From assembly GCA_021772365.1 (NCBI GenBank), contig JAJFMC010000213.1, positions 1-11,041 of the forward strand: DNA of 11,041 nucleotides, given 5' to 3'. Each line of letters opens with the position of its first letter. Position 1 is the first letter of the stretch. Of the stretch, positions 1 to 6,261 are shown piece by piece. The notes under the pieces were generated by a model. It saw only the letters and a program-made list of their open reading frames with translations, ran no database searches and was not told the origin of the DNA. This stretch comes from Chlamydiota bacterium. GTDB taxonomy: Bacteria > Chlamydiota > Chlamydiia > Chlamydiales > Criblamydiaceae. The position numbers and the translations under genes are program-made.

Positions 1-94
1 TTGAAACTGCTTTTAGCTGCATAACAGATTTATTCCCAAGGAATTTAAGAGTGAATACGGAACAAGGATTTTTCATGAAAATCCATTGCTTCAT
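1..94 (-). CDS. Possible N-terminus of an unidentified gene running off the window
   Basis: An open frame starts with ATG at 92-94 on the minus strand and stays open for 31 codons to the window edge. It begins MKQWIFMKNPCSV and continues with ordinary-looking codons. A stop lies three codons upstream of the ATG, so the frame cannot begin earlier. No good Shine-Dalgarno is visible for this ATG; the second Met (codon 7) is an alternative. I do not recognise the protein. The fragment is too short to exclude chance, so this is a tentative partial gene. Confidence 0.25.
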   Translation of the reverse strand, partial: MKQWIFMKNPCSVFTLKFLGNKSVMQLKAVS

Positions 95-133
95 ATTAGC
101 TTACAGTATGAATTGTTTATATGGGATGATACA

Positions 134-246
134 CAGCTAAAACTTCTTTGAGCACGCCATCTACTTCCTGTAACTCCTTGAAAAAGACGGAGTCTTTCCC
201 TGCGTCGCTACAGTCGCATCTGACGCACTCAAAGAAGTTTTAGCTG
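134..246. repeat. 113-bp MITE-like element with 19-bp perfect inverted repeats
   Basis: The left arm CAGCTAAAACTTCTTTGAG (134-152) is the exact reverse complement of the right arm at 228-246. The 75-bp interior contains two smaller hairpins: AAAGAC/GTCTTT at 183-197 with a 3-base loop, and TGCGTC/GACGCA at 201-227. There is no open reading frame inside and no T-run outside either arm, so it does not look like an ordinary terminator. No target-site duplication is obvious at the borders. It lies 46 bp downstream of the stop codon of the 502-residue gene. A miniature inverted-repeat transposable element or a structured 3' RNA element are the main readings. The last ten bases of the right arm region (TTTTAGCTGC) recur at 11-20, which may be chance. 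Confidence 0.6.
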
Positions 247-292
247 CGGTTTGGGGTGGCAATCGGGGTCATAGGAATGCGATCTTTCAATT

Positions 293-1801
293 TCATAGTA
301 TAACTGGGGTGATTTTTAATGTAAAATCAACTCTCCCTCTATAAATAACACCGTTTACTTTCGGTGATTTTATCGATCTACTAAATCTTACCCCAACAAA
401 ACACTTAATACTTTGGAGAGTGGATGTTAGTGTTTTTTCATTTCCTCTGAGTTTTAAACTAAAAAAATAACGATACAATTTTGATGATGGATCTCTGATA
501 TAACTAATTTTCCAAGAATTTTGATATAATCTAAAAATGAATTTACTGTGATCAAACGTGAAACTATGAGACAAAAAATCAGAGTGAAGTTGCCCTGTGA
601 TAGCATAAGTATGATCGTTTGTAAATTCGCTGATCACTTTTTTACGAGCAGGTTTGAGGGATGACTGAGTGCTTTTTTTACTGCTTGTGTCATAAACTAT
701 TTGTAGATTCCGATCCCTGATATAATCGGGTATCCACTCCATGGGCATGACTCCATGAATGTAGTCGGCAAGAGGGATATGTTCAAAACGAATCAATTCG
801 AGGAAGGGTTGAAGAGTTGACTTTAGTTTCTCATTGTCGTCTTTGACAATTTCTCTTCCCCATCGTTCCAGAAGGCAAAGAATCCCATATTCATCAAGGG
901 GGAGCTCATCTTGATTAAGCAATGTAGAAATGTCTTTAGAAGTTAAAGTTTTCAGCCTTTTTAACCACAATCGATCGATTGGATTATTTTTTTGTTTAAG
1001 TTGGCATGTCTTTTGAGTATCCAGGCGTCGTTTTTTTACCTGAAGCATATTTTGTTCCATAAGCTTCCTGCACTTGCTAGCAATACCAGATTCGTTGAGT
1101 TGGTTTGCCAATCTTTCAACATTGAGAAGCCCATCCATAGTCTTTGGATAATACATAATTTGATGACTACGGATGATGTTGATGATAGTTATCAATGTAT
1201 TGGCGTCAATATCAGGAAGGATAATTTGAGATGTGGGTGTGCTTTGAGGTTTTGATTGCGGAGTTAAGAATTTGTTCCAGGCTGCATGACGTGACACTAA
1301 ATACTTTTTTATTATTGGAATGGGTGTACATCCAGGGCCTGCGAAGATAATAAAGTCACATTCTTTGTAATCATTTATACGGTAATATAGCCGATTCATG
1401 GGAAAGGCTTCTTTCAGCCTTGACGTTGACTGGGTATAGTTGTCACCCAAAATACTGCCAATTTTTGTAATTAAAGAAACTCTATTGAGTTTAGCAGAGC
1501 GTGTATCGGCTCGGTAGAACGCTACTTCCAATTTTCGCAGGAGATATAAATCGTGACTTACCGATGGTTCGAAATTACGGCCATATTGCTCAAGAAACTG
1601 TACAGTATCATCATAGGCCTTTTGAATACGCTCAACCGATGGTGTCGTGAAAAAGCCCCCCAATCCAGACTCAACAGAAAACCTTTCTTCATCATTTTTT
1701 GTGATCCATGCTTCTCCATTATCGCGCCACGTCTTCTGAAATTGACTGATCAATTGGCCAAAATTTTGAGAAATTTCTCTGTACTGTCCACTTATTGTCA
1801 T
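293..1801 (-). CDS. BTB-BACK-like protein with beta-rich C-terminal domain (putative host ubiquitin-ligase adaptor effector)
   Basis: 502 residues starting MTISGQ; no signal peptide or membrane segment is visible. Residues about 15-100 form a helical region shared with the upstream paralogue (FQKTW, WITKN, LRKLEVAF). Residues about 146-250 read as a BTB/POZ-like domain: the CDFIIFAG start, TPIPIIKKYLVSRHAAWNKFL as the elongin-fold core, ILPDIDANTL, then a helical stretch with LLNVERLANQL. Residues about 285-360 resemble a BACK domain (LLNQDELPLDEYGILCLLERW, then IRFEHIPLADYI). Residues about 400-502 are beta-rich, with NSWKISYI, YRYFFSLKLRG and CFVGVRFS, resembling the MATH/TRAF layout weakly. 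BTB-BACK proteins in eukaryotes bridge Cullin-3 and substrates; similar genes are expanded in amoeba-associated Chlamydiae, so a secreted adaptor is a reasonable inference. The gene follows its 412-residue paralogue by 18 bp and is probably cotranscribed. GGA precedes the ATG by about five bases. Confidence 0.75.
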   Translation of the reverse strand: MTISGQYREISQNFGQLISQFQKTWRDNGEAWITKNDEERFSVESGLGGFFTTPSVERIQKAYDDTVQFLEQYGRNFEPSVSHDLYLLRKLEVAFYRADTRSAKLNRVSLITKIGSILGDNYTQSTSRLKEAFPMNRLYYRINDYKECDFIIFAGPGCTPIPIIKKYLVSRHAAWNKFLTPQSKPQSTPTSQIILPDIDANTLITIINIIRSHQIMYYPKTMDGLLNVERLANQLNESGIASKCRKLMEQNMLQVKKRRLDTQKTCQLKQKNNPIDRLWLKRLKTLTSKDISTLLNQDELPLDEYGILCLLERWGREIVKDDNEKLKSTLQPFLELIRFEHIPLADYIHGVMPMEWIPDYIRDRNLQIVYDTSSKKSTQSSLKPARKKVISEFTNDHTYAITGQLHSDFLSHSFTFDHSKFIFRLYQNSWKISYIRDPSSKLYRYFFSLKLRGNEKTLTSTLQSIKCFVGVRFSRSIKSPKVNGVIYRGRVDFTLKITPVIL

Positions 1802-1819
1802 AATGATCCATTCTGCTTA

Positions 1820-3058
1820 TTAAATCTTTGAAATACGTTTTCTTTGTGGCCTTGGATGCCATTTGGGTAACTCTTGTTTAACCGAGGAAGTGTTCGTAGC
1901 ATGAATACATCGCAGGTAAAATAATCTCTTGTTGTGACTGATATACTCTTTTGGCATCACTTTTTTGATGAATGTTTCTAAGGGGATATGTTCAAAGAGA
2001 ATCCCATCAATCAGGCGATTTTTATTTTCATCGGGAGTGTTGATGATTGAACCCGGTGAAATATTTTTGATGCGTTCCCATTCTTCTAAGTAGAGAAGCA
2101 TTTCATATTCTGTGATGTCTGAGACATTTACAGCTAGCATAATTTCTAGTTCATTTCTCGTTCGCTTTTGCAGATCACTTTTCCAAAGGGAATCCATAGG
2201 AATATTGAGAATTCTTCTTCTAATTGAAAATGGGAGGTTTTTTGGTGGAGATTGGTTTAAGATCGCTAGTAACATACTTGTGCTTGAATTTGTTGCAGCA
2301 GTTATAAATTTGTCTAATATAGTTTGTCCGAGTTGATATTCACCGAAATGATAGGAGATAATGGCAACATCAAGCAAAAATCGTAATTCGGAATTTGGGA
2401 GTTCGTTACACCTCCTACTAATTTGGTTGATGTAGTAACTAAAAGCTTCCACTGAAAAGTGTGGAAGAGAAAATTCAGATTCACTTTTTAAAAGCAGTTT
2501 ATTCCAAGTAGAGTTCCGCCAATAGAGCTTTTGCTTGCAAGCAGGTATAGGTGTTTTTTCACTCCCTACCAGGAAAATGAGATTACAGTCACTCGGGCTT
2601 TTTTCATATTCTTCTAAAAATAAACGTGGAATGCGATTTTTATACTTTTCAAACAGATCTTTATTGGGTTGTGCAGTTAATTGATTCTTCCTATAAGACC
2701 GGAGCGCTGCGATTTTTTTCGTTAAACCGATAGTGTCGATTTCAACTTCGCAACGCTTTTTAGAAAATGCAGCTTCGAGGCGCGCTAAGAAGTCATCGTG
2801 TTGTTGGTTGGATTCCGGGTCTAGTTGCTCGCTGTAGAGAAATAAAAATGATAATGTTTCACGGTAGACACTTTGAACTTTTTCAAGGGTGGGAGAAAAT
2901 AAATAAGGAAGATCACGCAGCGTTTCTACAACGACAAACTCCTTACTTCCAGGACTTGATGCGTTGGTTGTAATGAACGCTTTATGCTTTCGAACCCAAG
3001 TGTCATTAAATGATTTGATAGTGTCGATAGGAATATTCTCGAAGCTGGTAATCGTCAC
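1820..3058 (-). CDS. BTB-BACK-like protein, shorter paralogue of the following gene
   Basis: 412 residues from a GTG start (GTGACGATT, Met-Thr-Ile), chosen because it gives the same MTI beginning as the other accessory proteins here; an AAAGG lies about ten bases upstream. It aligns along its whole length with the 502-residue neighbour: FNDTW / FQKTW near residue 20, LARLEAAF / LRKLEVAF near 95, TPIPACKQKLYWRNSTWNKLL / TPIPIIKKYLVSRHAAWNKFL at about 169-189, LPHFSVEAF at 198-206, TEYEMLLYLEEWERI at 316-330, and FEHIPLETFIKKVMP / FEHIPLADYIHGVMP near 355-369. Residues about 155-252 are BTB-like and about 295-370 BACK-like. It ends PRPQRKRISKI, just where the paralogue (KPARKKVISEF) goes on into its C-terminal domain, so it lacks that domain. 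Likely function: host-directed ubiquitin-ligase adaptor or a regulator of the longer copy; this is inferred. The promoter is probably the one just upstream. Confidence 0.75.
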   Translation of the reverse strand: MTITSFENIPIDTIKSFNDTWVRKHKAFITTNASSPGSKEFVVVETLRDLPYLFSPTLEKVQSVYRETLSFLFLYSEQLDPESNQQHDDFLARLEAAFSKKRCEVEIDTIGLTKKIAALRSYRKNQLTAQPNKDLFEKYKNRIPRLFLEEYEKSPSDCNLIFLVGSEKTPIPACKQKLYWRNSTWNKLLLKSESEFSLPHFSVEAFSYYINQISRRCNELPNSELRFLLDVAIISYHFGEYQLGQTILDKFITAATNSSTSMLLAILNQSPPKNLPFSIRRRILNIPMDSLWKSDLQKRTRNELEIMLAVNVSDITEYEMLLYLEEWERIKNISPGSIINTPDENKNRLIDGILFEHIPLETFIKKVMPKEYISHNKRLFYLRCIHATNTSSVKQELPKWHPRPQRKRISKI

Positions 3059-3089
3059 TCATAAAGCCTTTGTTAGGTTTTATCAATGC

Positions 3090-3118
3090 TTTATACTTCA
3101 AGGAGTGTTTTTGCACAA
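3090..3118 (-). promoter_or_regulatory. Predicted sigma-70 promoter for the BTB-BACK gene pair
   Basis: On the minus strand TTGTGC (3113-3118), a 17-base spacer, and TATAAA (3090-3095). Initiation about seven bases further on would give a leader of roughly 25 nt before the GTG at 3058. The -35 box matches only moderately, so this is a pattern-based prediction. Confidence 0.4.
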
Positions 3119-3144
3119 CGATTTGAAAAGTTGTCTGGTTATTT

Positions 3145-3187
3145 ACTGCTCGTGTTTCAAAATCCAAAATTATTAATCACGATCAGT
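3145..3187. repeat. Palindromic element overlapping the stop codon of the SH2/protease gene (short member)
   Basis: The arms ACTGCTCGTG (3145-3154) and CACGATCAGT (3178-3187) are inverted repeats with one mismatch. The right arm contains the TGA stop of the 861-residue gene. The interior TTTCAAAATCCAAAATT strongly resembles parts of the larger palindrome at 7725-7797 when that one is read on the opposite strand: both contain CGTGTTTCAAAAT, then CCAAAATT, then TCACGATC, in that order. No T-run follows, so simple rho-independent termination is not indicated. Confidence 0.5.
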
Positions 3188-5768
3188 CTAAATCCACGTC
3201 TATTCCATAAGTTGGTGCTGGAAGACTAACTGGGTGTCTATGCGGTTCATTCATGTAAAGCCACCGGTAACCCTTTCCTAGCAGTTTGAGCAAATCGTTA
3301 CTTTTGATAAGATGCTCTTTTTTTCTGTCGCAGGATCGTAAAGCTTTGCCTTCTTCATTTACCCAGCATCCTTTAGGACTGATATTCAATTTTTTACATT
3401 GGAGTAATTTTTTTTCATTCCAGTATAACGTCGCTTTGCTATCGGTTTCGATGTTCAGGTAGGCTAACCGTTTGTTTATCTTTTCTATAGCAAAAGCCTT
3501 TTTGATCTCTTCTTCTGTACGAGGCTTTTTTTGCGCTGCTTCACGGTGTAGTCGATTTACTGCGGTTAAACGCTTTTCGCTGTCTACGTCGACTGGAAAG
3601 CTCAGTTGTTTTTCTCTAAGAAGATGGCTAAGGCTTGAAAATCGTCCTATCTCATCGCTGACTCGGAAACCTCCACGGCTCATGGTGCAAGGAACCTGCT
3701 TGTGAAGGGTGTATCGGCCTTTATGGTGATCGGATATTCCATTGTCTTTAACAAGGACGTGCTTAACCTCATTTTCCCCACGGTATGAGATTGCATAATA
3801 GGCTATTCCATGATCACTTTTTCTAAAAAGGAAGCTGCCTGTTGGTAAATAATGTAACACTGCTGTTGCTTTGCTCCTATTGAGCGCTGTTACACAGTCT
3901 TCCATTGCATATTCATAATTGTTGAAATGGTTGTTAATGACTGATTTCAATTCTTCGAGGCGATCTAAAGAGAAGTCTGAGTTATGCAGCTTTAACAATG
4001 ACTTATAGACCATAGTGGACATTACCTTAAATTGCTCCTTGTCTTTCAGCTCGTTACGACGTCCAGTGGAAACGTAGCGACGGTATAATTCAGAAAAGAG
4101 CTTGGCTGACTCTACACGAAAGAAGGCGCCAAAATCCTTAGATTGAAGACGTACTTCGTTGGCTATCAGACTCATTTTATTTAGGTCGCTGGTGTTACGA
4201 TACATCGCCATCACCAATGCTGCCGTAAAACTTCCAACAGTATTGGCCCAAGTACAGTTACCTATTTTCTGATCACTGAGAGGTATTTTGTAAGCTTTTC
4301 TTAGCCTTAGTTGTGTAAAAACATTATCTCTTAAATTTGTATTTTCGAGCAGTCTTTTTCCTTCTGTAGAAGAAAGATGGTTGTTGGCTACTATCCATGA
4401 TCTCTTGTTCTCGTAAGGACCAAATAACATTTCTTCTAAATTGGCTATTGTTTGCTTTTTGTCATCCATCTCGAATATGCGTATACCACTACTGATTTCA
4501 TAACTGCGATTTCCGCGGTTAACGTAAGCAACCAAGTTGACACTTGGAAAGAACATGACTTCAACTGCATGTCCACGCCATCCTGTTGCAATCACCACAG
4601 GTTTGTCTTGACGGAGATCTTCGACGATTTGCTTTAGCTGCTCTTTGCTGCAGCGACCACTTGCATAAAGAGCCGCTTTTTTATAAGCTTCCACAAGATC
4701 CGGGCCGATTTTGCGTAATAGATCCCATGGATCATCAGCCACTGAAGTGGCGCCACTGGAACTGGCTGTAATAATTTTAGGCTTAGGGAGCTGTTCTAGA
4801 TATTTCTGCAGCCAATGAGCCATCTGTAGCTGCATATACTCAGCGTAATATCCCGTTGTCTTCTTGTCACCATGGCTAGCACGTTGAACGTCTATCCCTA
4901 TTCCCCATTGATGAGCGAATACCTGAATAAACTCATTCCAGAAAACCTCGCAATATCCTCTGTCTTGATGTTTCAGCGCTGCTTTTAATAGCTCTTGCCA
5001 GTCCAATATTTTCGCTCCATGAGTCATCACTAATTCAGTCCACTCTTTTCGTGCTTCATTGTTATGGCTTTTCCAAACTTTAAGCAGTTCCAGGGCTGGA
5101 AGGTCTGGTGAAGAGCTAGATCCGGGTTGATTAGAGCTTGATGCAGCCTCATTTTCTCTGCAGATGATTCGGCTCATCCACTCATCAAAGTACTTGATCG
5201 CCATTTTCTCAATCTTTGAGTGCTCGGAACAAAGATATTCATTTTGGAAAAACGTGCTTATTTGAGCGCCATTTTGTTGGAGAATATGGATAACTTTTTC
5301 TTGAAATTGCTTTTTGGCTAACTCATTGGTCGGGGCATTCGTAATTTCTTTGCGAAAGAGGGCAGAAGCTTTATCATTTAAGCTTTTTTTCAAAAAAACA
5401 TCAATATCTCCAAGGAAAGTGATGTAAACCTGTTTTGACTTTAGGTAATCGCTGTGTTCCTTTACCAAGTGTAAATTTTCTGTAAGTGTTTCAGGAATTT
5501 CTAAAAGCTTTAACTTTGCTGCTTGTTCCAATCGCTCTAAGATTGAAAGAGCATCATCCCTACTATATTCCTTGGATAAATATTTTTTCTTTACAGTCTC
5601 TGCCACATAGGAACAGGCTTCGGCATCTAAACGTGGTACAAAGAGATCTATCAAACCGGGTTCAAGTAAATTGATGTTCTCGGCACCTCCATTGATGATG
5701 ATGACATCTTTGGGTAGACGGTCATTGAAATACTCCCTTAATGGAGTCGATGGGGATCTTATTGTCAT
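3183..5768 (-). CDS. Putative effector: permuted papain-like cysteine protease core plus SH2-like domain
   Basis: About 861 residues. I prefer the ATG at 5766-5768 (MTIRSPST), which matches the MTI start of the three other accessory proteins; an upstream in-frame ATG at 5789 adds MIKRAVT. Residue numbers here count from 5789. Residues 1-210 are helical without a recognised domain, followed by a Ser-rich linker near 215-228. Residues about 395-520 carry TGWRGHAVEV (His407), AYVNRGNRS (Asn424) and QKIGNCTWAN (Gln507, Cys512, Trp514), which matches papain-type catalytic motifs in circularly permuted order. Residues about 628-732 match SH2 domains: LNRSKATAVLHYL helix, GSFLFRKSD (cf. FLVRES; Arg656 at the phosphotyrosine-binding position), YYAISYRG, EVKHVLVK (His677) and RFSSLSHLL. 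The last 130 residues are Lys/Arg-rich and unrecognised. Predicted role: cytosolic host effector recognising phosphotyrosine proteins and cleaving a peptide or ubiquitin-like bond; this is inferred. No signal peptide or membrane helix is seen. A promoter with 17-bp spacing precedes it. Confidence 0.75.
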   Translation of the reverse strand: MTIRSPSTPLREYFNDRLPKDVIIINGGAENINLLEPGLIDLFVPRLDAEACSYVAETVKKKYLSKEYSRDDALSILERLEQAAKLKLLEIPETLTENLHLVKEHSDYLKSKQVYITFLGDIDVFLKKSLNDKASALFRKEITNAPTNELAKKQFQEKVIHILQQNGAQISTFFQNEYLCSEHSKIEKMAIKYFDEWMSRIICRENEAASSSNQPGSSSSPDLPALELLKVWKSHNNEARKEWTELVMTHGAKILDWQELLKAALKHQDRGYCEVFWNEFIQVFAHQWGIGIDVQRASHGDKKTTGYYAEYMQLQMAHWLQKYLEQLPKPKIITASSSGATSVADDPWDLLRKIGPDLVEAYKKAALYASGRCSKEQLKQIVEDLRQDKPVVIATGWRGHAVEVMFFPSVNLVAYVNRGNRSYEISSGIRIFEMDDKKQTIANLEEMLFGPYENKRSWIVANNHLSSTEGKRLLENTNLRDNVFTQLRLRKAYKIPLSDQKIGNCTWANTVGSFTAALVMAMYRNTSDLNKMSLIANEVRLQSKDFGAFFRVESAKLFSELYRRYVSTGRRNELKDKEQFKVMSTMVYKSLLKLHNSDFSLDRLEELKSVINNHFNNYEYAMEDCVTALNRSKATAVLHYLPTGSFLFRKSDHGIAYYAISYRGENEVKHVLVKDNGISDHHKGRYTLHKQVPCTMSRGGFRVSDEIGRFSSLSHLLREKQLSFPVDVDSEKRLTAVNRLHREAAQKKPRTEEEIKKAFAIEKINKRLAYLNIETDSKATLYWNEKKLLQCKKLNISPKGCWVNEEGKALRSCDRKKEHLIKSNDLLKLLGKGYRWLYMNEPHRHPVSLPAPTYGIDVDLD

Positions 5769-5811
5769 AGTTACAGCTCTTTTTATCATAAAATAATAAG
5801 TTTAAGGAGGT

Positions 5812-5840
5812 ATTCTAGTTTAAATATTTAATAATGTAAA
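5812..5840 (-). promoter_or_regulatory. Predicted sigma-70 promoter for the SH2/protease gene
   Basis: TTTACA (5835-5840), a 17-base AT-rich spacer, and TAGAAT (5812-5817) on the minus strand. Initiation near 5805 would give a leader of about 37 nt to the ATG at 5768 and only about 16 nt to the ATG at 5789. Both boxes are close to consensus. Confidence 0.55.
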
Positions 5841-6022
5841 TAGTGATTGTGTGGGTGTTGTTACTTTGTTAATTAAATAAAGCCGTGAAATTGTGGGGCG
5901 ACGTTACTTGCCCTAGGGTGAGGGTGGTAGTCAGGATTAAGTTGACAATTAATTTTTTTAACTGACTTGGTTGAATAGGGAATGGGTGTATCGGGGAAGT
6001 TTTTCTAGGAATAGTTGATCTG
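5841..6022. other. Intergenic stretch without a recognisable gene, next to the tRNA terminator
   Basis: About 180 bp between the tRNA terminator and the promoter of the SH2/protease gene. It has AT-rich runs and a TTGACA at 5942-5947 on the plus strand, but no fitting -10 box and no plus-strand gene after it. The minus-strand open frame here begins inside tRNA-Lys and is not credible as a protein. Confidence 0.5.
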
Positions 6023-6050
6023 AAAAAAACAACTCCTAAAAAAGGAGTTG
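6023..6050 (-). terminator. Rho-independent terminator after tRNA-Lys
   Basis: On the minus strand an 8-bp stem CAACTCCT/AGGAGTTG (6030-6037 with 6043-6050) closes a five-base T loop and is followed by seven T (6029-6023). The stem includes the discriminator and base 72 of tRNA-Lys, so the hairpin and the mature tRNA acceptor stem are mutually exclusive structures. Confidence 0.88.
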
Positions 6051-6121
6051 AGCCTTGTTGGACTCGAACCAACGACCCTCTCATTAAAAGTGAGATGCTC
6101 TACCAACTGAGCTAAAGGCTC
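6049..6121 (-). tRNA. tRNA-Lys (anticodon UUU)
   Basis: Full cloverleaf on the minus strand: acceptor GAGCCTT/AAGGCTC, D-arm TAGCTCAGTTGGTAGAGC, anticodon stem TCTCA/TGAGA around loop CTTTTAA with anticodon TTT (6086-6088), and T-arm with GGTTCGAGTCC. The discriminator is A at 6049 and the CCA end is not encoded. It lies 7 bp after tRNA-Glu and is probably processed from the same transcript. Confidence 0.97.
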
Positions 6122-6128
6122 AACACGA

Positions 6129-6203
6129 TGACCCCAAGGGGATTCGAACCCCTGTTATCGGAATGAAAATCCGGTGTCCTAGGCCTGGCTAGACGATGGG
6201 GCC
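6129..6203 (-). tRNA. tRNA-Glu (anticodon UUC)
   Basis: Cloverleaf on the minus strand: acceptor GGCCCCA pairing with TGGGGTC (one G-U pair), D-arm TCGTCTAGCCAGGCCTAGGA, anticodon loop TTTTCAT with anticodon TTC (6165-6167), and T-arm AGGGG/CCCCT around TTCGAAT. Discriminator A; no encoded CCA. The outermost anticodon-stem pair (positions 27-43) reads C opposite A, an unusual mismatch. In Chlamydiota, as in most bacteria, this tRNA would serve both translation and tetrapyrrole synthesis via glutamyl-tRNA reductase, if that pathway is present. Confidence 0.96.
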
Positions 6204-6261
6204 TTTGTGGTCGTGGAGTGTCTTTGAAGACTCTCTCCACCTCTCGCGTTAACGAGGTTTA

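Noticed and set aside
992..1255. Plus-strand open frames within the two BTB-BACK genes (also 1553-1831 and 2112-2336)
   Set aside because: Antisense shadows; the minus-strand frames are homologous to each other, which proves their coding nature.
5803..5811. AAGGAGG on the plus strand, resembling a strong ribosome-binding site
   Set aside because: The next plus-strand ATG is about 25 bases away and no open frame of note follows; it lies just downstream of the minus-strand -10 box and is probably chance.
5942..5970. TTGACA on the plus strand as a promoter
   Set aside because: No -10-like hexamer at 16-18 bases and no plus-strand gene downstream.
5869..6084. Minus-strand open frame of 71 codons (MRGSLVRVQQGS...)
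   Set aside because: Its first third lies inside tRNA-Lys and the following terminator; such frames arise from tRNA sequence and have no ribosome site.
6213..6240. Hairpin GTGGAG/CTCCAC as terminator of frr
   Set aside because: No T-run follows on the minus strand and it lies after the predicted tRNA promoter, so it is more likely part of the tRNA leader.
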